DNA of 60,315 nt from a bacterium. GTDB taxonomy: Bacteria > Verrucomicrobiota > Verrucomicrobiia > Limisphaerales > J093. Position 1 is the stretch's first letter. Each line of letters begins with the position of its first letter. Location: the NCBI GenBank assembly GCA_021780105.1, contig JAJXZJ010000002.1, positions 1 to 60,315 of the forward strand, in the 5' to 3' direction. Below, piece after piece: positions 37,140 through 45,737 of the stretch. The position numbers and the translations under genes were made by a program. The notes under the pieces were generated by a model. It did no database searches. It had not been told where the DNA came from and saw nothing but the letters and a program-made list of their open reading frames with translations.

Positions 37140-38042
37140 ATGAAAACCAGGCAAATCCTTAAACGGGCCCGGGAACTCGCCGCACCCTTCCGTGTGACGC
37201 GAGGGGAGACGTTCTGCCTTGAGAGCGTGGATCCAGGTGACACTCTCGATCTCAAGGCGGAGGACAGGCCGCGAGCGAAGGAAGCGCTCGCCATGGGCGT
37301 CGAAGCCCTGGCCGAACTTCAGGACATGCTCTATGCGCAGGACCGGTGGGCTTTGTTGCTCATCTTCCAGGCCATGGACGCTGCCGGCAAGGACGGCGCC
37401 ATCAAGCACGTCATGTCCGGTCTGAATCCCCAGGGTTGTCAGGTGTTCTCCTTCAAGTCGCCCTCGGCCGAGGACCTGGACCACGACTATCTTTGGCGGT
37501 GCATGAAGTGCCTCCCCAACCGGGGGCACATCGGCATCTTCAACCGCTCTTACTACGAGGAGACACTGGTGGTGCGCGTCCACCCGGAGTTTCTGGGGAA
37601 GCAGAAACTGCCGCCGGAACTGGTTGGCAAGGGCATCTGGCAGGAGCGGTTCCAGGATATCCGCTGCTTCGAGCGTTACCTGGGCCGCAACGGCATCGCG
37701 GTGCGCAAGTTCTTCCTGCACGTTTCAAAGAAGGAGCAAAAGCGCCGCTTTTTGGAACGCATCGAGAACCCGGAGAAGAATTGGAAGTTTTCGGCGAACG
37801 ACGCCAAGGAACGCGGGCATTGGGACGCGTATATGAACGCCTACGAGGACATGATCCGGCACACCGCCACCAAGGATGCCCCGTGGTTCGTCGTTCCCGC
37901 CGACAACAAGTGGTTCACTCGCGTTGTGGTCGCGGCAGCGATCATTGACGCGCTGGCAGCCATGAAACCGGCCTACCCCGAGGTCGGTGCGGGAAAGCAG
38001 AAAGAACTGGCGCTCGCCCGTCGGGCGCTGAATCAGAAGTGA
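37140..38042 (+). CDS. ppk2: Polyphosphate kinase 2 family protein
   Basis: The 300-residue enzyme has the PPK2 Walker A motif LLIFQAMDAAGKDGAIKHVM and Walker B-like region GHIGIFNRSYYEETLVVRVH. The lid-side segment includes KFSANDAKERGHWDAYMNAY. It transfers phosphate between polyphosphate and nucleotides; the single-domain length fits class I or III PPK2, which mainly make NDP/NTP from polyphosphate. It lies in a same-strand run with DUF4136 and SpoIIAA-like genes. The exact class cannot be decided by eye. Confidence 0.93.
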   Translation: MKTRQILKRARELAAPFRVTRGETFCLESVDPGDTLDLKAEDRPRAKEALAMGVEALAELQDMLYAQDRWALLLIFQAMDAAGKDGAIKHVMSGLNPQGCQVFSFKSPSAEDLDHDYLWRCMKCLPNRGHIGIFNRSYYEETLVVRVHPEFLGKQKLPPELVGKGIWQERFQDIRCFERYLGRNGIAVRKFFLHVSKKEQKRRFLERIENPEKNWKFSANDAKERGHWDAYMNAYEDMIRHTATKDAPWFVVPADNKWFTRVVVAAAIIDALAAMKPAYPEVGAGKQKELALARRALNQK

Positions 38043-38081
38043 AGTCAAGAAACCACAGCGACATATAAGGAATCCACTGCC

Positions 38082-38447
38082 ATGAGCGCGAAAATCGCAA
38101 GCGTTGAGGGCGACATCATCACTATCGAGGTTGCCGGCAAGCTGACGCAACCGGAACTTGCCGCCGTGCAGAAGGCCGCTGCCGCCATACTCCAGAAGCA
38201 GGGCCGGATGCGGCTCCTTGTCGTCACCCAAAACTTTCAGGGCTGGGAGCGCGGCGGTGCCTGGGGCGATCTTTCATTCCAGTCTGCCAATGACAGCAAG
38301 ATTGTCAAACTTGCACTCGTGGGTGACAAACAATGGGAGGATCTGGCGCTGATGTTTGTTGCCGTCGGCCTCCGGCGCTTCCCGATTCAATTCTTCCAGC
38401 CGGTGCAACTGGCGGAGGCCAAAGCCTGGCTGGCCGCCAACCCATGA
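38082..38447 (+). CDS. SpoIIAA-like (STAS-related) protein
   Basis: The 121-residue cytoplasmic protein starts MSAKIASVEGDIITIEVAGK. It has the alternating strand-helix pattern of SpoIIAA-like (PF11964-type) proteins: GRMRLLVVTQNFQGWERGGA in the middle and IVKLALVGDKQWEDLALMFV before the last helix. It lies 39 bases after PPK2. The role is unknown; relatives occur beside stress and transport genes. Confidence 0.85.
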   Translation: MSAKIASVEGDIITIEVAGKLTQPELAAVQKAAAAILQKQGRMRLLVVTQNFQGWERGGAWGDLSFQSANDSKIVKLALVGDKQWEDLALMFVAVGLRRFPIQFFQPVQLAEAKAWLAANP

Positions 38448-38454
38448 ACGAATC

Positions 38455-39357
38455 ATGATGCCACCCAACACTCTCCTCGTCCGTTTCGGGATCGTCGTCA
38501 TGGCGGCCGCCCTGGGCGTGCATGGCGCCGCGGCCGCCGGGGCCGCGCCGCTGCCGCCGTTGTCCGCCGTCCCGGGCAGTCCGCGGTTGCCGGGCAAGTT
38601 CGTGTGGGCGGATCTGGTGACGGACGATGTGGCCGCCGCGCGGAAGTTTTACGTCGGGCTGTTCGGCTGGAGCTTCCGGAACGCGGGCAACTACCTCATC
38701 GCGACGAACGACGAACGCCCCTTGTGCGGCATGTTCCAGCGCCCGCGCCCGGCGGATGACCCGCAGGCCAAGCCGCGTTGGATCGGCTACCTTTCGGTAG
38801 CGAATGTGAAGCGGGCGGAGCGCGCCGTGGTTGAAGGCGGAGGCAAGGTGTTAGCCCCGCGAAAAACCCTCCCCCGGCGCGGCGAGCAGGCGGTGTTTGC
38901 CGACCCTGAGGGCGCGGTTTTCGGCGTGATCAAATCCAGTTCCGGCGATCCGCCGGAATTCTTCGCCGCGCCGGGCGACTGGGTTTGGATTCAACTCCTG
39001 AGCCGCGATGGCCACAAGGCCGCGGATTTTTATCGTCGCATCGGTGGTTACACAATCGTCACCAACGCCCGGACGAACGGGCTGAGCGATTACGTGCTCT
39101 CCGTCCGTGGCTACGCGCGCGCAACCGTGCGCACCATCCCGGAAACCAACGCGCAGGTCCAGCCCAACTGGCTGCTGTTCGTGCGCGTCAAGCAGGTGCA
39201 GGAGTCGGTGGCGCTGGCCAGACAACTCGGCGGCGCGGTGCTGCTGGAACCAAAACCTGAAGTCCTGGGCGGCCGGGTCGCCGTCATTGCCGATCCGACC
39301 GGCGCGGCCATCGGCCTGCTCGAATGGAACGACGACCTGCTGAAAGGAAAGCCATGA
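38455..39357 (+). CDS. Secreted protein with two VOC/glyoxalase modules
   Basis: The 300-residue protein has an N-terminal signal (FGIVVMAAALGVHGAAAAGA). Two beta-alpha-beta-beta-beta modules follow: FVWADLVTDDVAAARKFYVG to FADPEGAVFGVIKSS, and DWVWIQLLSRDGHKAADFYR to VIADPTGAAIGLLEWND. The family includes metal-dependent glyoxalases and dioxygenases as well as binding proteins; the substrate is unknown. Two adjacent ATG codons (38455, 38458) are possible starts. Its stop overlaps the next gene's start (ATGA at 39354). Confidence 0.87.
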   Translation: MMPPNTLLVRFGIVVMAAALGVHGAAAAGAAPLPPLSAVPGSPRLPGKFVWADLVTDDVAAARKFYVGLFGWSFRNAGNYLIATNDERPLCGMFQRPRPADDPQAKPRWIGYLSVANVKRAERAVVEGGGKVLAPRKTLPRRGEQAVFADPEGAVFGVIKSSSGDPPEFFAAPGDWVWIQLLSRDGHKAADFYRRIGGYTIVTNARTNGLSDYVLSVRGYARATVRTIPETNAQVQPNWLLFVRVKQVQESVALARQLGGAVLLEPKPEVLGGRVAVIADPTGAAIGLLEWNDDLLKGKP

Positions 39358-39638
39358 ACCCGCGCGTTGCCACCACGTCCGCTCTCAAAGGCCGGAACCT
39401 CGGCCGGATGGCCGCGCTTGGCCTGGCGGTGCTCTCATTCATCGGTTGCGCCAGCGGCGACGGGGGAGGCACTGTCAGTGGCAGCACCTATTACGGTACC
39501 GGCTTCAACGATCCGTGGTATCACGGCGGATATTACTATCCGCCCGGTGTCGTCGTCACCCCGCCGCCGGGCCGACCCCCGCCGCGTCCCGCTCACCCGA
39601 TTGCCCCCCCGCCACGCCCGATGCCGCGAGCGCGCTGA
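39354..39638 (+). CDS. Small Gly/Tyr/Pro-rich lipoprotein
   Basis: The 94-residue protein has a hydrophobic stretch ending in a lipobox (ALGLAVLSFIGCASGDGGGT). A Tyr/Gly-rich segment (YYGTGFNDPWYHGGYYYPPG) and a Pro-rich basic tail follow. No family is recognised. It starts inside the stop of the VOC gene and is 6 bases before the AI-2E-family gene, so it is part of the same transcript. It probably is an envelope protein of low complexity. Confidence 0.7.
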   Translation: MNPRVATTSALKGRNLGRMAALGLAVLSFIGCASGDGGGTVSGSTYYGTGFNDPWYHGGYYYPPGVVVTPPPGRPPPRPAHPIAPPPRPMPRAR

Positions 39639-39644
39639 CGTGCC

Positions 39645-40727
39645 ATGAACGCGCTGCGCTCCAAACTCGAACAGAACCTTGGCTGGGCGGTGCTTGCGTT
39701 GTTGTTCGCCGGCTGCCTCTGGGTGCTGCTCCCGTTTGTCTCGGCGCTGCTGTGGGCCGTGGTGTTGAGTTACTCGCTCTGGCCGTTATACCGCCGGCTG
39801 TTGAAGGTGGTTGGCGGCCGTCGCACGGTGGCGGCGCTGCTCCTGGCCTTGGGCATGGTGTGCCTCATCCTGCTGCCGTTCGTCATAGCCGGGGCGACTT
39901 TGGCGGACAACGTCAAGGAACTCAGCGTGGCCACGCGGCGATGGCTGGACGCCGGCCCGCCGGACGCGCCGGGCTGGCTGGCCAAGGTTCCGATGATCGG
40001 CGGAGCCGCCACGGACCAATGGCGGGCGCTCGCGGGCGACAGTGCAAAACTCTTCGAAGGCGCCAAACGTCTGGTCGAACCGCTCGGTTCCGGGGTGTTG
40101 AAAGCCGGGTTGAAGCTGGGCAGCGGTCTGCTCCAACTGGCGTTGAGCATCCTGATCACGTTCTTCCTGCTGCGGGACGGACTCGCGATCGCCGAGCGGA
40201 TGAACGCCAGCGTCGGCCGCATCGGGGGCGAGAGGGGTCAACATTTGCTGGCGGTGGCCGGCAGCACCGTGCGCGGCGTGGTGTATGGCATCCTCGGCAC
40301 CGCGCTGGTGCAAGCGGTGACGGCGGGGATTGGCCTGGCCGTTGCCGGGGTGCCGGGCGCCGGCTTGCTGGCGTTGCTGGTCTTCCCCATGTCCGTCGTG
40401 CCGGCCGGACCCGTGATGATCATGTTGCCGGCGGCGCTTTGGCTCTTCCACGAAGGCGCCAGCGGTTGGGGCGTCTTCATGCTGTTTTGGGGCCTCATGG
40501 TGAGCACCGTGGATAATTTCGTCAGGCCCTGGCTGATCAGCCAGGGAAGCGACATGCCGTTGATCCTGATTCTATTCGGCGTGGTGGGGGGAGCGCTGGC
40601 ATTCGGATTCATCGGCGTGTTTATTGGTCCAACCCTGTTGGCGGTTGGCCGGCGGATTGTGGCGGAATGGACTGCCACCCATCAGGTCGCCCTGGCGGAA
40701 CCCGCGAACATGCCTGTCCCCGGCTGA
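39645..40727 (+). CDS. AI-2E-family transporter (YdiK/TqsA-like)
   Basis: The 360-residue membrane protein has about eight spans, starting LGWAVLALLFAGCLWVLLPF. A long soluble loop (about 85-160) follows, then LLQLALSILITFFLLRDGLA and the family's conserved re-entrant region GTALVQAVTAGIGLAVAGVP. The C-terminal spans include ILILFGVVGGALAFGFIGVF and a final IGPTLLAV. Members export small molecules or act as Na+/Li+-H+ antiporters; the substrate here is unknown. Confidence 0.92.
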   Translation: MNALRSKLEQNLGWAVLALLFAGCLWVLLPFVSALLWAVVLSYSLWPLYRRLLKVVGGRRTVAALLLALGMVCLILLPFVIAGATLADNVKELSVATRRWLDAGPPDAPGWLAKVPMIGGAATDQWRALAGDSAKLFEGAKRLVEPLGSGVLKAGLKLGSGLLQLALSILITFFLLRDGLAIAERMNASVGRIGGERGQHLLAVAGSTVRGVVYGILGTALVQAVTAGIGLAVAGVPGAGLLALLVFPMSVVPAGPVMIMLPAALWLFHEGASGWGVFMLFWGLMVSTVDNFVRPWLISQGSDMPLILILFGVVGGALAFGFIGVFIGPTLLAVGRRIVAEWTATHQVALAEPANMPVPG

Positions 40728-40779
40728 CCCTATGAAGGCGCTTCTCTAATCGGCGCGTGAACCAGCCTCTGCAACGCCA

Positions 40780-41010
40780 ATGAAGAACTCCACCAAACGC
40801 AGAAGCCGGATGCTGCCGGGTCAGGGCAAGCCGACGTTGAACGAGCCAATTCATGAGGAAATCGCAATCCTGGCGCATGGCTTCTGGGAACAGGAAGGCC
40901 GGCCGGAAGGACGCGGTAGGGAACACTGGCGGATGGCCGAGGCCCAAATCCGCCAGAGCCGCATGACGACCGCAACCACATCAGGACGAAGCGCGTGTTC
41001 GGGTTTATGA
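40780..41010 (+). CDS. DUF2934-family small protein
   Basis: The 76-residue protein contains the DUF2934 core EPIHEEIAILAHGFWEQEGR followed by PEGRGREHWRMAEAQI, with the conserved H-E-x-I and G-R-P-E-G-R-x-x-x-H-W pattern. The N-terminus is basic. The short domain is found in many bacteria and has no known function. It lies between the AI-2E and SulP genes on the same strand; the remainder of that gap (40728-41103) is featureless. Confidence 0.8.
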   Translation: MKNSTKRRSRMLPGQGKPTLNEPIHEEIAILAHGFWEQEGRPEGRGREHWRMAEAQIRQSRMTTATTSGRSACSGL

Positions 41011-41103
41011 TGATGTCCTCCATGCTTCCGGAGACGGGTGAGCGGGAGCACCTCCCACTGACCACGCTTCCGGCCCGGTAGCACCGGCAAAGAAGCACTT
41101 GCC

Positions 41104-42813
41104 ATGAATCTTCAACTCCCCGCCGTTGTCTGGCTGCGCGGCTACAACCGCCAGTGGCTCCGTGGTGACATCATCGCGTCCGTCACGCTGGCAGCGTATC
41201 TGCTGCCAGCGGCATTGGGTGACGCCTCGCTCGCCAACCTGCCGCCCGAGGCGGGGCTTTACGCGTGCCTCTTCGGGGGATTGGTTTTCTGGCTGTTTTG
41301 CAGTTCGCGACACACCGCCATCTCCGTCACGTCGGCCATCTCGCTCCTCATTGGCGCCTCGCTTGGGGAAATCGCGGGGGGCGACACGACGCGGTTTGGC
41401 GCGCTGGCAGCGGGCACGGCGCTCCTCGTGGCACTCATCGCCTTCATCGCCTGGCTGGTCAAGGCGGGTGCGATCGTGAACTTCATCTCCGAGAGCGTGA
41501 TGGTGGGCTTCAAATGCGGCGTGGCGCTGTTCCTTGCCAGCACGCAGTTGCCCAAGTTGTGCGGCGTCAGCGGTGCCCACGGCAATTTCTGGGAGAACAG
41601 CGGCACCTTTCTGAAGCACCTGGGCGACACCAATCTTCCATCACTGACCGTTGGTGGAATCGCCCTGGCGGCGCTTGTGCTCGGGAAGGTCTTTCTGAAG
41701 AACAAACCCGTGGCCCTCTTCGTCGTAGTGGGCGGCATTGCGGCCTCGCACTGGCTCGACCTCGACGCGCGCGGGGTGAAGCCGTTGGGCGCGGTGCCGC
41801 AGGGATTGCCGCAAGTCGGTCTGCCCAGGGCGTTGGACTGGGGCAGCCCGGACGTCGTGCTCCAGGACTTCAACAATCTGCTGCCGCTCGCGTTCGCGTG
41901 CTTCCTGCTCGCCGCGGTGGAGACGGCTGCGATCGGTCGCACGTTCACGGCGAAACACGGCGGCCGGCTCGACGCGAACCAGGAATTCCTCGCCCTCGCC
42001 GTTGCCAATCTCGCCGCCGGCCTGGGCCGCGCTTTCCCGGTCAGCGGCGGCATGTCGCAGTCGCTCGTCAACGAGGGCGGCGGGGCGCGCTCACCGCTGT
42101 CCACCGCGCTCGCCAGCGGCATCATTCTGGTGGTGGTGCTTTTCTTCACGCACCTGCTGGCCGCGTTGCCCCAGCCGGTGCTGGCCGCGGTGGTGTTGGT
42201 GGCGGTGGCCGGCCTGTTCAAGGTTACCGCCCTCAAGCATCTCTGGCGCGGCGACCGGACCGAATTTGTTGTCGCCATGGCAGCCGTCGTCGGCGTGCTC
42301 GGTTCCGGCCTGCTTCGTGGCGTGATGATCGGCGCCATCATCTCGTTGGTGCAACTCCTGCGTCGAGCCTCGAAACCGCACGTCGCCCTGCTGGGGCGCA
42401 TTCCGGGAACCCGGCGCTTTTCCGATCGTGAGCGGCATCCGGACAACGAACGGATTCCCGGCGTGCTGATTTTCCGGCCCGAATCGGGCCTGGTTTACTT
42501 CAATGTGGACCATGTGTGCGACGTCATCCTGGACCGGGTGCGAACCGAGGTTCCCCCGCCGAAACTGGTGGTCATTGACCTGTCCGCCGCTCCGCAGGTG
42601 GACCTGCAAAGCGCCCATGCCCTCGCGGGCCTGGCGGACGAACTCAAGGCGGCGGACATTCGCCTGTTGACCGTTGAAGCGCGTGCCCAGGTCCGTGACC
42701 GCCTGCGAGGCGAGGGCGTGGCCACGCGGCTCGGCGCCGCCGACCGATCTACCTCCGTCGCCGATGCGGTGGAGGCCTTCCGATCCCAAAGCCCAAGCGC
42801 AACCTCATCATGA
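41104..42813 (+). CDS. SulP-family anion transporter with STAS domain
   Basis: The 569-residue protein has a transmembrane domain of about 12-14 spans and a C-terminal STAS domain from about 450. SulP landmarks are DIIASVTLAAYLLPAALGDA near the N-terminus, VNFISESVMVGFKCGVALFL, and FPVSGGMSQSLVNEGGGARS. The STAS domain carries VVIDLSAAPQVDLQSAHALA. It imports sulfate, bicarbonate or a related anion by proton or sodium coupling; the sequence alone does not decide which. Its end overlaps the next lipoprotein gene (ATGA at 42810). Confidence 0.93.
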   Translation: MNLQLPAVVWLRGYNRQWLRGDIIASVTLAAYLLPAALGDASLANLPPEAGLYACLFGGLVFWLFCSSRHTAISVTSAISLLIGASLGEIAGGDTTRFGALAAGTALLVALIAFIAWLVKAGAIVNFISESVMVGFKCGVALFLASTQLPKLCGVSGAHGNFWENSGTFLKHLGDTNLPSLTVGGIALAALVLGKVFLKNKPVALFVVVGGIAASHWLDLDARGVKPLGAVPQGLPQVGLPRALDWGSPDVVLQDFNNLLPLAFACFLLAAVETAAIGRTFTAKHGGRLDANQEFLALAVANLAAGLGRAFPVSGGMSQSLVNEGGGARSPLSTALASGIILVVVLFFTHLLAALPQPVLAAVVLVAVAGLFKVTALKHLWRGDRTEFVVAMAAVVGVLGSGLLRGVMIGAIISLVQLLRRASKPHVALLGRIPGTRRFSDRERHPDNERIPGVLIFRPESGLVYFNVDHVCDVILDRVRTEVPPPKLVVIDLSAAPQVDLQSAHALAGLADELKAADIRLLTVEARAQVRDRLRGEGVATRLGAADRSTSVADAVEAFRSQSPSATSS

Positions 42814-43307
42814 ACCACGTCCACCGATTCAGCTCAGACCAACCCTCAACGTCAGCCATCGCCGCCTGGATCGGCCTGGTGCTTCTTCTGCTGGTGAGCG
42901 CCGGCTGCAACTCGCTCAGCGGTCCCGGCTCGGCCAGCTTTGCGTCCGTGACGATTCAAAACCATTCGTCCGAGGAAATCGCGGCCGCCACGGCGAACGT
43001 CTTCGCTGCCAATGGCTACGCCGGCGGCGCGAGAGGCCCGGAAAAGATGATGTTCGAGCGGGAGGCGTCACGCGGAACGACACTGGCCCGCGAAGGCGTC
43101 GTCGCCACGCAGGGTGGCGCCCGGACGCTCATCCGCGTGCGGCTGGAACTTGTGTGGCTCAGCGAGAACTCCTACCGGCTCCAGTGCCAGGCATACACCG
43201 TCACTGGCGCGGGCGATTCCTTCTTCGAGGAGGAAGTTCGGCTCGCGAATGTCCGCAGCGGCCCCTACCAGTCCCTGCTCAACAAGGTGGCAAAGGAGTT
43301 GAAATAA
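42810..43307 (+). CDS. Lipoprotein of unknown function
   Basis: The 165-residue protein has a membrane/lipoprotein signal (WIGLVLLLLVSAGC). An alpha/beta domain follows with VTIQNHSSEEIAAATANVFA and RTLIRVRLELVWLSENSYRL. No family is recognised. It overlaps the SulP stop by four bases, suggesting translational coupling and a role in the same envelope function. Confidence 0.75.
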   Translation: MNHVHRFSSDQPSTSAIAAWIGLVLLLLVSAGCNSLSGPGSASFASVTIQNHSSEEIAAATANVFAANGYAGGARGPEKMMFEREASRGTTLAREGVVATQGGARTLIRVRLELVWLSENSYRLQCQAYTVTGAGDSFFEEEVRLANVRSGPYQSLLNKVAKELK

Positions 43308-43488
43308 ACCGGGATTGCCGGCGGCTTTGGCCCGAACCCACACATGCACGATCAAACCTTGACCCGGAATCCGCTGCACTGGAGGTCTTGCGTCGCCCCC
43401 GCCGGCGGAGAACTTCGGCGGCCGCGCCGGCCGGCCAACGTCACCACCAAAGACGGCCCAATCGGGAGCCGAATCTGAATTACGCCCC

Positions 43489-44583
43489 ATGCCAAATCAC
43501 CCTGCTCTGGTCCAACTGCTTCGCGTCCTGGTCGAAAACCGGGGTTCCGATTTGCACCTGCAAACCGGCGAGGTTCCCATTGGCCGCATTCAAGGCCAGT
43601 TGGGGCGCTTCGAGATGCCGCCGCTGAGCGAGGACGACGTGCTCCGGCTGGCCCGCGAGGTCCTGGGGAGCGACGAGAAGCTCAAGGAGTTCACCGCGTC
43701 CAAGGATTGCGACGCGGCGGTCGCCCTCCCGGAGCTGGGCCGGTTCCGGGCCAATTTGTTTTATCAGCGGGACAAGCCCGGCATGGTCTTGCGGGTCATC
43801 GGCACGAGGATTCTCAGCCTCGACACGCTGGAGTTGCCGCCGGTCCTCAAAGACATCGCCGGCGCGAACGATGGCCTGGTGCTGGTGACCGGTGCCACCG
43901 GCAGCGGCAAATCCACCACGCTGGCCGCGTTGATTGACCACATCAACGCCACTGAGGCGGTGCATATCATGACGCTGGAAGACCCGATCGAGTTCGTGCA
44001 TGAGAACAAGCTCGCGCTCGTCAACCAGCGTGAGATGACGCTGGACTCCGCGAGTTTTGCCAGCGCACTCAAGCATGTGCTCCGCCAGGATCCCGACGTG
44101 ATTCTCATCGGGGAAATGCGCGACATGGAGTCCGCGGCGGTGGCGTTGACCGCGGCGGAAACCGGCCATTTGGTGTTCGCCACACTGCACACCCAGGACG
44201 CGCCGGAATCCCTGGAGCGGTTGATCAACATGTTTCCCACGGATCGCGCAGCGCAGATTCGCATGCAGCTTTCCCTCGGCTTGCGGGCGATCATTTGCCA
44301 GAAGCTGGTCGCGCGCCCGGAGGGCGGCCGGGTGGCGGCGCTCGAAATCCTCCTCAACTCGCCGCGCGTCAAGAAGCTCGTCCTCGAAGGTGACACCACG
44401 AAGATTCCGGCCGCCATCCAAAGCTCGCGCACGGAGGGAATGCAGACGTTCAATCAGGCGCTGGTGGACCTCGTGAAGGACGGGAAAGTCACGGAAACCG
44501 AGGCCTTGCGCGTGTCGCCCAAGCCCGACGAACTCAGGATGAACCTCAAAGGCATCTATTCCGGCACCTCCGGCTTGGTGTAG
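43489..44583 (+). CDS. PilT/PilU-type pilus retraction ATPase, paralogue A
   Basis: The 364-residue hexameric ATPase has the N-terminal PAS-like domain (VENRGSDLHLQTGEVPIGRI), Walker A GATGSGKSTTLAALIDHIN, Asp box (HIMTLEDPIEFVHENK), Walker B (DPDVILIGEMRDMESAAVAL) and His box (ETGHLVFATLHTQDAPESLE). It would depolymerise type IV pili from the inner-membrane base. The C-terminal GMQTFNQALVDLVKDGKVTE is as in PilU/PilT. It is followed after 50 bases by a second, distinct PilT gene. No pilin, PilB or PilC is in the window. Confidence 0.93.
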   Translation: MPNHPALVQLLRVLVENRGSDLHLQTGEVPIGRIQGQLGRFEMPPLSEDDVLRLAREVLGSDEKLKEFTASKDCDAAVALPELGRFRANLFYQRDKPGMVLRVIGTRILSLDTLELPPVLKDIAGANDGLVLVTGATGSGKSTTLAALIDHINATEAVHIMTLEDPIEFVHENKLALVNQREMTLDSASFASALKHVLRQDPDVILIGEMRDMESAAVALTAAETGHLVFATLHTQDAPESLERLINMFPTDRAAQIRMQLSLGLRAIICQKLVARPEGGRVAALEILLNSPRVKKLVLEGDTTKIPAAIQSSRTEGMQTFNQALVDLVKDGKVTETEALRVSPKPDELRMNLKGIYSGTSGLV

Positions 44584-44633
44584 CGCGGTGCCTTACCTCC
44601 ATGCGAATCCCAAATCCAAACCAAACCATTCCT

Positions 44634-45737
44634 ATGGACCTCGCCGAACTCCTCAAATACGCCGTCGAATACGGCGCCTCCGATCTGCACCTCACCGTTG
44701 GACGACCTCCGATGGTGCGCATTTCGGGCCGCCTCATCCCCAGCGGCTACGAAATGGAAATCAGTCCCGACGACACGAAGACGCTCATTTACAGCATCCT
44801 GACCGACGACCAGAAGGCCCGGTTTGAGGAGGACCACGAACTGGACTTCTCCATCGGCATCCCGGGCGTCTCGCGCTTCCGGGTAAACGTATTCATGCAA
44901 CGCGGCTGCGTTGCCGGCGTGTTCCGCGCCATCGGCGAAAATATTCCCTCGGTGGAAGACCTTGGCCTGTCCGAGACGGTCTGCCAACTGGCGCTCCTAC
45001 CGCGCGGCCTCGTCGTCGTGACCGGCCCCACCGGGTCCGGCAAATCCACAACCCTGGCGGCCATGCTGAACCTCATCAACCAGCAGAGGGAGGCGCATAT
45101 CGTGACGATCGAGGACCCCATCGAGTTCGTGCATCCCCACCTCCGCTGCACGGTCAACCAGCGCGAACTTGGCCACGACACACATTCCTTCCCGCGGGCG
45201 TTGAAAAGCGTCCTGCGCGAGGACCCCAACGTGATCCTGGTCGGCGAGATGCGCGACCTGGAGACCATCGCTGCCGCGCTCACCCTGGCGGAAACCGGCC
45301 ACCTGGTTCTCTCCACGCTGCACACGCAGGATGCGGCGCAGACGGTGGACCGCATCATTGACGTCTTCCCGCCCTACCAGCAGGAGCAGATTCGGGTAAT
45401 GCTCGCCTCCAGCCTGAAGGGCGTGGTGTCCCAGATTCTCCTGCCCAAGGCAGACGAAACCGGCCGCGTGGCGGCGCGCGAAACCATGGTGGTCACGCCC
45501 GCCATCGCCGCCATCATCCGCGAGGGCAAGACGCACCAGATCTACTCCGCCATCCAGACCGGCACGCGGGACGGGATGTGTACCATGGAAAAATCGCTGG
45601 CCGATCTTTACGCCGCGGGGTTGATCACGGAAGAGGACGCTCTGAGCAAGGCCAATCATCCACAGGAGGCGCGGGCGTTGATGTTGCCCCGGCAAAACCA
45701 CCACCTGCAAGACGGTGAAAATCAGGAGCCGCGATGA
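44634..45737 (+). CDS. pilT: PilT-type pilus retraction ATPase, paralogue B
   Basis: The 367-residue ATPase starts MDLAELLKYAVEYGASDLHL, the standard PilT start. An ATG 33 bases upstream (44601) is in frame, and neither has a clear ribosome-binding site. Motifs: Walker A VTGPTGSGKSTTLAAMLNLI, Asp box TIEDPIEFVHPHLRCTVNQR, Walker B NVILVGEMRDLETIAAALTL, His box ETGHLVLSTLHTQDAAQTVD. The C-terminal half resembles true PilT. The stop overlaps the start of the cyclic-nucleotide-binding gene (ATGA at 45734), so the two are translationally coupled. Confidence 0.94.
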   Translation: MDLAELLKYAVEYGASDLHLTVGRPPMVRISGRLIPSGYEMEISPDDTKTLIYSILTDDQKARFEEDHELDFSIGIPGVSRFRVNVFMQRGCVAGVFRAIGENIPSVEDLGLSETVCQLALLPRGLVVVTGPTGSGKSTTLAAMLNLINQQREAHIVTIEDPIEFVHPHLRCTVNQRELGHDTHSFPRALKSVLREDPNVILVGEMRDLETIAAALTLAETGHLVLSTLHTQDAAQTVDRIIDVFPPYQQEQIRVMLASSLKGVVSQILLPKADETGRVAARETMVVTPAIAAIIREGKTHQIYSAIQTGTRDGMCTMEKSLADLYAAGLITEEDALSKANHPQEARALMLPRQNHHLQDGENQEPR

